The notes beneath the pieces were generated by a model. That model worked only from the letters and a program-made list of their open reading frames with translations. It was not told where the DNA came from and searched no databases. From contig CAJXTZ010000013.1 of assembly GCA_913061345.1 (NCBI GenBank), positions 1-42,550 of the forward strand: 42,550 nucleotides of DNA. The letters are read 5' to 3'. This DNA comes from an uncultured Erythrobacter sp. (GTDB lineage: Bacteria > Pseudomonadota > Alphaproteobacteria > Sphingomonadales > Sphingomonadaceae). The translations under genes were made by a program, and so were the position numbers. Shown in pieces: positions 36,624-42,550 of the stretch (within the stretch, counting starts at the first letter, position 1; every line of letters starts with the position of its first letter).

Positions 36624-36651
36624 CTTGATCGTTGCCTCGCGGGGCGTCAAG
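36624..36651. promoter_or_regulatory. Inverted repeat in the etfD/UDG-like intergenic region
   Basis: CTTGA (36624-36628) and TCAAG (36647-36651) form an inverted repeat across 28 bases of the 84-bp divergent gap. Read on the minus strand the right arm gives TTGACG, a good alphaproteobacterial -35 for etfD, but I see no convincing -10 at 16-18 bases. Confidence 0.25.
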
Positions 36652-36669
36652 ACCGGCGAAAGTCCGAAC

Positions 36670-37398
36670 ATGGAAAATCGCAACGATATCAGCCTTGGCG
36701 AACAGTATGCCGCGACCATTGATTGGTGGCGCGAAGCGGGTGTGGAATTTCAATTTGCGGATGAGATAGAGCCGCTGCTCTCGGACGGCGAAAAGCCGGT
36801 AGTGCCCGCGGCCGCGCTAAAGGCGGAGCCGGAACCGGAAAAGCCCCCCGAACCGAAAATCGAAACAGATGCCCTTCCAGATACGCTGGAAGGCTTTCGA
36901 AATTGGTGGGTAGGCCCGGAAAACCCCTTTGCTTTCGGCAGCGCACCACGGATTGCGCCCGTCGGAGTGGAAGGTGCTCCCATCATGATGCTTGCCGCAA
37001 TGCCGGAAGTTGACGATCACGAAACACTGTTTGCCGGACCGCAGGGCAAATTGCTGGGGAATATCCTGCGTGCGATCAGCGTGGATCCCGATACCGCATA
37101 TTTCGCCAGCGCGCTACCATGTCACACGACGCTTCCCGATTGGGAAAGCTTGGGGGTGGACGGACTAGGCGGCGTGCTTGCGCGTCATATTGCCTTGGCG
37201 AAACCTCGCAAGATTCTTCTCTTGGGCAGCAGGCTTCCCCAGCTTTTGGGGTATGATGTGTCCGCACCGCCCGAATCGTTTGCCGATATCGACAAGACCC
37301 CCACCCTCACGACTTTTTCTCCCGACCGGCTTCTTGACCACGCGCGGCAACGCGCACGGCTCTGGAAACGGCTTTGCCAATGGAATGCCTCTCTATGA
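36670..37398 (+). CDS. Uracil-DNA glycosylase-like protein with degenerate motifs
   Basis: A 242-residue protein with the layout of family 4/5 uracil-DNA glycosylases: FAGPQGKLLGNILRAI (121-136) matches the helix after motif A, and TAYFASALPCHTT (142-154) the central strand. However, motif A, GEAPG in the family, reads LAAMPE (108-113), and the C-terminal HPS motif reads FSP (216-218), so the catalytic His is lost. The N-terminal CxxC of the cluster form is also absent; only Cys151 and Cys236 are present. It may be a DNA-binding relic or have another role. The start is divergent from etfD. Confidence 0.7.
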   Translation: MENRNDISLGEQYAATIDWWREAGVEFQFADEIEPLLSDGEKPVVPAAALKAEPEPEKPPEPKIETDALPDTLEGFRNWWVGPENPFAFGSAPRIAPVGVEGAPIMMLAAMPEVDDHETLFAGPQGKLLGNILRAISVDPDTAYFASALPCHTTLPDWESLGVDGLGGVLARHIALAKPRKILLLGSRLPQLLGYDVSAPPESFADIDKTPTLTTFSPDRLLDHARQRARLWKRLCQWNASL

Positions 37399-39146
37399 AG
37401 CGACTTGCCCTGACAGCCGCCGCCCTGGCCTGTCTTGCTACAACACCAGCCCTCGCCCAGCAGCAGGATTCGCGCACCTATTTCACCGCCCGACTTTATG
37501 ACCGCCCTGCTCCGCCGCAATTGTCGGCGGAGGATAGCGAGTATTACAGCGGACTCTTCTCCGCCATCGAGAGCGGTGACTGGGGCCGTGTGGAAGGCCT
37601 GTTGGTCCAGCGACCCAGCGGCCTGCTGCATGATGTTGCGCGTGCCGAATACTATCTCGCGGCAAATTCACCCCGCGTAGAGGCTGACCAGATCGCCAGA
37701 TGGCTTGAAACGGGTTCCCACCTCCCGCAAGCTGCGCAACTCGTGCGCCTCGGCCAGACGCGCGGGCTGGTTAGGGAGCCGAACCTTCCCTACGCACGCG
37801 ATCTTCTTTCGCAGCGCTCCATTCCGCGCAGAACGCGCCCCCGCTCCATCGAGGATGGAACGATGCCGTCCGACGTACGGACTGCTATCCTCGAACGTAT
37901 CACGAATGACGATCCGACCGGCGCCCGGCTGCTGCTGAATGGCGTCGAATCGTCGCTCAGCGCCGAAGCGCTGGCAGAGTGGCGCCAGCGGATAGCGTGG
38001 AGCTATTTCATCGAGAACCAGGATGCGCAGGCCCTCGCGATGGCGCAGACCGTCAACCAAGGTAGGGGCGCGTGGGTCGCCGAAGGCGAATGGACAGCGG
38101 GTCTTGCGGCCTGGCGCCTCAACGATTGCGAGACCGCTGCCGGATCCTTCCAGCGTGCGGCGCATGGGGCGGTCAATCCGACCTTGCGGGCAGCCTCGCT
38201 GTTCTGGGCCTCGCGTGCCGCATTGCGCTGTCGCCAACCTGCGCTCAGCGAAGATCTGCTGAACGACGCGGCCCTGCTTGATGAAACCCTCTACGGTATG
38301 CTGGCAGCGGAACAACTGGGCCGCACCCTGCCGGAACGGGTGGAAACCGCCGATTTCACGGCGCAGGATTGGCAGGCCATCGGGAGCAATTCAAACACGC
38401 GTATCGCCGTCGCACTGGCCGAGATCGGGCGCGATGTCCTGGGCAGTCAGGTGCTTTTACACCAGGCCCGCATCGGCGATCCGCGGGAATACGATGCCTA
38501 TTCCCGCCTCGCGCGCGATCTGGGGTTCCCGCAAACGCAACTCTACATGGCGCTGAACGCGCCATCGGGTGGGCAGGCGGACCCCGCATCGCACTATCCC
38601 GCCCCGAAAATTGCCCCGAGAGAAGGCTGGCAGATCGATCCCGGCCTCGCTTTTGCTCATATCCTGCAGGAATCGGCGTTTCGCTCCGATGCCGTCAGTC
38701 CGGCCAATGCGCAGGGACTGATGCAGATCACGCCACCCACGTTGCGACAACATGCGGGTTGCGTGGGGCGACCCGCCGGTGCCATCAACGTCTTCGAGCC
38801 GGAGATGAATCTCGCTCTGGGGCAGTGCAATTTGCAGATGGTGGCCAGAAACCCGGCGACGCAGGGTCGACTGCCGCAAATTATGGCGGCCTACAACGCT
38901 GGTCTTACGCCCATCACTCGTTGGGTCCACGAAGTGAATGACGGCAACGATCCGCTCCTTTACATGGAAGCAATCCCCTATTGGGAGACGCGCGGATATG
39001 TCGCCATCGTCATGCGAAACTACTGGATGTACGAACGGCAGGCGAACGCAACATCGCCAACCCGCGTCGCACTGGCCCAGAACGACTGGCCGATGTTTCC
39101 CGAAACCCGCAGTGATGGCCGCGTGTACATGACAGGGGGGCAGTAA
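37395..39146 (+). CDS. Soluble lytic transglycosylase, Slt70-like
   Basis: A 583-residue periplasmic enzyme that cuts peptidoglycan glycan chains, leaving 1,6-anhydro ends. A signal peptide (to about 22, ending ALAQQ) is followed by a long helical superhelix with tetratricopeptide-like repeats, and a C-terminal SLT domain with catalytic Glu426 in LQESAF, AQGLMQITPPT and AYNAG. The start at 37395 overlaps the UDG-like stop as ATGA. It ends TAATG into moaB. Two further in-frame Met codons upstream are less likely to be used. Confidence 0.93.
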   Translation: MKRLALTAAALACLATTPALAQQQDSRTYFTARLYDRPAPPQLSAEDSEYYSGLFSAIESGDWGRVEGLLVQRPSGLLHDVARAEYYLAANSPRVEADQIARWLETGSHLPQAAQLVRLGQTRGLVREPNLPYARDLLSQRSIPRRTRPRSIEDGTMPSDVRTAILERITNDDPTGARLLLNGVESSLSAEALAEWRQRIAWSYFIENQDAQALAMAQTVNQGRGAWVAEGEWTAGLAAWRLNDCETAAGSFQRAAHGAVNPTLRAASLFWASRAALRCRQPALSEDLLNDAALLDETLYGMLAAEQLGRTLPERVETADFTAQDWQAIGSNSNTRIAVALAEIGRDVLGSQVLLHQARIGDPREYDAYSRLARDLGFPQTQLYMALNAPSGGQADPASHYPAPKIAPREGWQIDPGLAFAHILQESAFRSDAVSPANAQGLMQITPPTLRQHAGCVGRPAGAINVFEPEMNLALGQCNLQMVARNPATQGRLPQIMAAYNAGLTPITRWVHEVNDGNDPLLYMEAIPYWETRGYVAIVMRNYWMYERQANATSPTRVALAQNDWPMFPETRSDGRVYMTGGQ

Positions 39147-39673
39147 TGGCAGTCGACGAGAGCAGGACGTTCACACCAATCAAAATCGCCTTGCTTACCA
39201 TATCCGACACGCGCGGACCGGACGAAGATACATCGGGCGATATCCTTGCAGAACGGATCGAACAGGCAGGGCACGCGCTGGCGACCCGCGCGATTGCCAA
39301 GGATGATGTGTCCACGATCGTATCCGTCCTTCGCCGATGGATCGAAGATAAGTCGATCGACGCGATCATTTCGACCGGCGGGACCGGCCTGACCGGCCGC
39401 GATATCACGCCGGAGGCCCTGAACCGGATAAAGGACAAGGATATCCCCGGCTTCGGAGAACTGTTCCGCTGGATCAGCTACAAGAGCATCGGCACCTCGA
39501 CCGTACAATCGCGTGCACTGGCCGTGCTGGCAGGTGGCACCTATATCTTCGCTCTTCCCGGCTCGAACGGCGCGGTGCGAGATGGTTGGGACGGAATACT
39601 TGCAGAGCAGCTCGATAGTCGTAACCGCCCCTGCAATTTCGTCGAACTGATGCCGCGACTGCGCGAACGTTAA
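39146..39673 (+). CDS. moaB: Molybdenum cofactor biosynthesis protein MoaB
   Basis: A 175-residue MoaB/Mog-type protein that adenylates or inserts molybdopterin on the way to molybdenum cofactor. Key parts are LLTISDTRGPDEDTSGD (about 16-32), STGGTGLTGRDITPEA (about 75-90) and LPGSNGAVRDGWD. The start ATG shares a base with the transglycosylase stop (TAATG). No other moa or mog genes are nearby. Its end is 3 bases from the stop of the opposing VOC gene. Confidence 0.95.
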   Translation: MAVDESRTFTPIKIALLTISDTRGPDEDTSGDILAERIEQAGHALATRAIAKDDVSTIVSVLRRWIEDKSIDAIISTGGTGLTGRDITPEALNRIKDKDIPGFGELFRWISYKSIGTSTVQSRALAVLAGGTYIFALPGSNGAVRDGWDGILAEQLDSRNRPCNFVELMPRLRER

Positions 39674-39676
39674 AGC

Positions 39677-40018
39677 CTACCCGGTGAGAGGTTCGTAAAC
39701 GGCCATCGGTCGCCCTTCGGGATCGTTGAAATGAAAACGGCGCCCTCCGGGGAAATCGAAGATCTCCAGAGTAATTGTTCCCCCCGCCTTCACCACGGAT
39801 TGATAGGCCTCGGTGATATCCGATACACGAATCACCGGCAGGGCAGCGTCGGCATCATGTTCACCCGTACCGTTCAGAGCAAACTGGCAGGGGCTGTCCT
39901 CATGGGCTGCGTATGTTTCTCCATAAGAAGTGAACTTCCAGCCAAAGACCTCTGAATAGAAACGCTTTTGCGCAGCCACGCAACGGGCCGGCATTTCCAT
40001 GTAATCGAGTATTCCCAC
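39677..40018 (-). CDS. VOC family protein (glyoxalase/bleomycin resistance fold)
   Basis: A 113-residue single-domain VOC protein with the paired beta-alpha-beta-beta-beta units: KRFYSEVFGWKFTSYGETY in the first half and FPGGRRFHFNDPEGRPMAVYEP in the second. Members bind metal and a small molecule, but the substrate is not readable. The GTG start at 40018 is decided by AGGAGG 5 bases upstream; the nearby ATG reads in another frame. It diverges from the broken radical SAM gene. Confidence 0.85.
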   Translation of the reverse strand: MGILDYMEMPARCVAAQKRFYSEVFGWKFTSYGETYAAHEDSPCQFALNGTGEHDADAALPVIRVSDITEAYQSVVKAGGTITLEIFDFPGGRRFHFNDPEGRPMAVYEPLTG

Positions 40019-40314
40019 ATCATCCTCCTGCTTGCCTTTTGGGCAGTATGTTCTATTTATGTTCTAAGAGCAAGGTCCACGTTCCAAAGCTCGGTCGCGG
40101 CGCACAGTCGGCCGATGTTGCGCAACGATTTGGCTTGGCCGAGCGCGTATGCGATGGCGATTGGCGCGATGCGATGGAGACGCTTGATGGGCCCCCGGCG
40201 AAACTTCGCACCACGGTGACCGAAGAGCATCCTAAAACCATTCTCACATTCAATCAGTCCCCCGACATCGCCTTTGATCGGTCGATCAATCCCTACAGGG
40301 AATGCGAACACGGT

Positions 40315-40908
40315 TACACGCCAATGATCGCTTCTACCGTCCGCTCTCGGGCGCTGCCCGAAAAAGGCGGAATGGCTGATTAGGGGTGGGAAGCGGAAGT
40401 AGGCGCATGGCGAGTGCTGCGGCATGCGAGAGGGAGCAGTCAGCCTTTATGCGCCCTCGTTCTCATGCACAACAGCCAAGTCGCCGCGATGACCATTGCT
40501 AAGATGACATAAGGTAGCGCGACCCCAAGGGTGAAGTCTTTTTGCGCCATTCCAGCCCCTACGCCAATCAAGCAGACAAACAACGCCAGACACATCGTTA
40601 CCAGAACCAGTGTCACACCAGTGAGGAAGTGGCGGGTGGCCAATGAAATCAAGAAGCACAGAGTAATCATGATCAGACTGTTCGCAAAAGCCCAAGTCAG
40701 CAAACCGCCAGCAACCCCGTTCACTGCACACACTCCACCCACGGCAAATCTATGACGCGCGTTCTCGCATCTACCTCGAATGTCCGCAACGGGGTCGTTT
40801 GCTGACAGGCAGCTATTTTCGCAGAAGAGAGGTTAGCAGACGTTCGGCCATCGGTTCTGTGTCCTGCAACCTACTGAAAATCGAAGTGTGTAACTGTCGG
40901 GGGCATGG
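40315..40908. other. Extra DNA inside the radical SAM pseudogene
   Basis: About 590 bases separate the two halves of the broken gene. They carry one membrane-protein ORF on the minus strand (40440-40742) and GTCCGC-type motifs near both sides (40341-40346 and within 40777-40795). I see no transposase, terminal inverted repeats or perfect target duplication, so it does not look like an ordinary insertion sequence. Confidence 0.55.
40440..40742 (-). CDS. Hypothetical small membrane protein
   Basis: A 100-residue ORF starting with GTG and predicted by eye to have three membrane segments (about 12-35, 39-66 and 69-92) and a basic end MRTRAHKG, suggesting an inner-membrane protein. I recognise no family. 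It lies wholly within the extra DNA inside the radical SAM pseudogene. The start is uncertain, since several GTGs follow closely. It may be cargo or a chance ORF. Confidence 0.4.
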   Translation of the reverse strand: MGGVCAVNGVAGGLLTWAFANSLIMITLCFLISLATRHFLTGVTLVLVTMCLALFVCLIGVGAGMAQKDFTLGVALPYVILAMVIAATWLLCMRTRAHKG

Positions 40909-41741
40909 GAGCATGGATGTGTATATTGCTTTGCCCGACCCACCCACGCTTACCACGATCTGTCCCCCGGACTGGATTTCGAAACCACGCTCCTAACGCC
41001 GCGCAGCTTTTGCGCGAGACGCTTGCGCGGCCCCAATACGTCCCCCGACCGATCGCCATGGGCACCAACACCGATCCCTACCAACCAATCGAAAAGCGCT
41101 ACGAAATCACCAGGCAGATTCTCGAACTTTGTCTGGAAACCCGTCACCCTGTCACGATTACCACAAAGTCAGACAGGGTCCTCAGGGATATCGATCTGCT
41201 TACCGAACTTGCGGAACATAGGCTTGCCGTGGTTTCCATATCCGTCACCAGTCTCGAGCCGGTGCTTTCCGGAAAGCTTGAACCTCGTGCAGCATCGCCT
41301 GAGAAACGACTGTAAGCACTGGAGAAACTGGCAACAGCAGGTATTCCGGTTCAATGTTCGATCTCGCCGGTTATTCCCGCGATCACGGACGAATTTCTGG
41401 AAGCGATCGTTGCCCGCGCCGCACAGATTGGCGTAGGTAATTGCGGGTGGATACCTCTTCGTCTTTCCCACTAAGTTGCACCGCTGTTCCGCGAATGGCT
41501 GGCGGTTCATTATCCGCATCGCGCGCACAAGGTGATGCGCATCGTTCGCTCTATCCGGCAAGGTCGCGACAACGATCCCGACTTCTTCAGTCGTTTCAAG
41601 CCACGTGGTGTGTGGGCTGACCTGTTTCACAGTCGTTTTCGTGTGGCGTGCCAGCGCGCTAACATTGAAAACAAACAATTTAATCTAGAAACCGTTGCAT
41701 TTCGATCACCCCGAAGCGATGGCCAGCTCAGCTTGCTATGA

Positions 41742-41860
41742 AAAGCTTCGCATTGCGCGGGGATTGCTCTAACAAGCCATGCAGTTTCAACGTTCCGGGG
41801 GCCTCAAGCCCTCGCGTTGTGCGGTCCGTAATGCAATTCCTTGATATGGGGGAATAATTC
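41742..41860. other. Intergenic region before the outer-membrane protein gene
   Basis: These 119 bases follow the pseudogene end. Near the 3' end GGGGGA (41848-41853) is the ribosome binding site of the next gene. No clear promoter or terminator was recognised. Confidence 0.4.
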
Positions 41861-42504
41861 ATGAGAAAATTCACAATCGGCCTGTTGTCGGCTACGGCGT
41901 TCGTCGCCACGCCGGCAGTTGCCGGAGATAACGAATTCTACTTTGGCGTCGGTGCTGGCGGCGCGATGTCGGAAGATATTAATCTGCGTACAAGCCCGAC
42001 TGACGAAATCTCTGTCGAGACTGATCTGGGCTGGGAAGCCGAAGGTGTGCTGGGCTATGATGCCGGTCCTGTCCGCCTTGAAGTCGAGGGCGCATACAAG
42101 CGTATCGGGGTAGAGGCGATCGATGCAAACGGCGTCGGCGTTCCCGGTCCGACTACTGCGCTGATCGGACTTATAGATCCTATCGAGCCTTCCTCCGGCG
42201 ATCTCGCCATCTGGAGCGGCATGGTGAATGCCCTGCTCGACTTCGGCGGTAACGATGGCCTCGGCTTTTCGATCGGTGGCGGCGTTGGCGTTTCAAATGC
42301 CAGCCTCGAGGACTTCACCGCGAACACGCGCGGTGCGGGTTTCGTCGATGATGACGACACGCGCTTCGCATGGCAGGCAATTGCCCAGCTGCGCGCTCCG
42401 CTGTCCGATTCCATCGATGCCTCGCTGAAGTACAAGTTCCACCGGGTTACCGATCCTTCCTACGTGGATCAGCTTGGCCGCGATCTGGAAAGCGACATCA
42501 GCAC
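41861..42504 (+). CDS. Outer-membrane beta-barrel protein, 3' truncated
   Basis: The first 214 or so codons of a secreted barrel protein. A signal peptide ends PAVAG (about residue 22), followed by strands with NEFYFGVGAGGAM, LEVEGAYKRIG and LRAPLSDSIDASLKYKF, as in the OmpA/opacity-type N-terminal domain. The full gene probably continues with further strands and possibly an OmpA peptidoglycan-binding domain. The reading frame is cut at 42504, where adapter sequence begins; the following residues ending LYTSPSPRD are artificial. GGGGGA lies 8 bases before the ATG. Confidence 0.8.
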
Positions 42505-42550
42505 CTGTCTCTTATACACATCTCCGAGCCCACGAGACTAGGCATGATCT
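42505..42550. other. Illumina Nextera adapter, non-genomic
   Basis: The transposon mosaic end CTGTCTCTTATACACATCT fills 42505-42523. The Nextera read-2 adapter CCGAGCCCACGAGAC fills 42524-42538. TAGGCATG at 42539-42546 matches an i7 index (N706 as I recall), and ATCT at 42547-42550 begins the P7 side. It is sequencing readthrough retained at a contig end, not biology. Confidence 0.98.

Larger units (their letters stand above)
40048..41741 (+). pseudogene. Broken PA0069-family radical SAM gene
   Basis: Three stretches together cover the family's protein. 40048-40314 encodes the N-terminus (GRGAQSADVAQRFGLAER to NPYRECEHG). Then come about 600 bases of unrelated DNA. From about 40909 the [4Fe-4S] core follows (GCVYCFARPTHAYHDLSPGLDFET), then a small deletion shifts the frame before NAAQLLRETLARP. 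The rest, to the normal end at 41741, is in one frame but has TAA stops at 41313-41315 and 41472-41474; the second replaces the Glu of the HEVAPLF motif. A functional product is not possible. The flanks overlap: both encode EHG, with differing wobble bases. Confidence 0.88.

Noticed and set aside
40315..40908. Insertion sequence inside the radical SAM gene
   Set aside because: No transposase, terminal inverted repeats or exact target duplication were seen.
42505..42541. C-terminal residues of the outer-membrane protein and its stop codon
   Set aside because: They are the translation of Nextera adapter and index, not genomic coding sequence.
1..42550. tRNA, rRNA, riboswitch or CRISPR array
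   Set aside because: I scanned the intergenic regions by eye and found no tRNA-like cloverleaf, rRNA segment, known riboswitch core or regular repeat array. A covariance-model search would be decisive.

Overview
The window looks like chromosomal DNA of an alphaproteobacterium of the order Sphingomonadales, most likely an Erythrobacter/Altererythrobacter-type organism. The clues are the high GC content, frequent GTG and TTG starts, the family-level look of the housekeeping proteins, and a complete exosortase A (XrtA) exopolysaccharide locus of the kind I know from sphingomonads. No database search was run; family names come from reading the proteins.

Layout. 1-4350: divergent cell-wall amidase amiC (with a partial downstream gene, perhaps mrcA) and a large RNase E gene (rne). 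4433-7490: a minus-strand operon of SDR oxidoreductase, a 36-codon ORF, an MmgE/PrpD family protein and a MobA-like nucleotidyltransferase; its pathway is unknown. 7743-10101: sdhB, a hotdog thioesterase and zapE, coupled by 4-bp overlaps. 10098-28508: the XrtA/PEP-CTERM exopolysaccharide region. 28505-36585: a minus-strand housekeeping run of etfD, ispE, an N-formylglutamate amidohydrolase, ilvD, a small lipoprotein, nnr and an RNA uracil methyltransferase. 36670-39673: a UDG-like protein, a lytic transglycosylase and moaB. 39677-42504: a VOC protein, a broken radical SAM gene carrying about 0.6 kb of extra DNA, and the start of an outer-membrane protein gene.

The exopolysaccharide region has two parts. 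The minus-strand machinery runs Wza-type lipoprotein, Wzz-type chain-length protein, tyrosine kinase, beta-barrel protein, ATPase, polysaccharide deacetylase, FemAB-like transferase, glycosyltransferase, exosortase A fused to EpsI, and an AsnB-like amidotransferase. Ahead of it is a small-molecule cassette: acyl-CoA ligase and PLP decarboxylase on the minus strand, and GNAT transferase, acyl carrier protein and two alpha/beta hydrolases on the plus strand, diverging from a 24-bp start-to-start gap. The deacetylase could expose amines on the glycan that the ligase/ACP/transferase cassette then acylates. This is inference; the product is not known to me. No PEP-CTERM substrate protein lies in the window.

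The right end is not genomic. From 42505 the sequence is Illumina Nextera adapter plus index, so the last gene is cut at a contig end and its apparent C-terminus is artificial.
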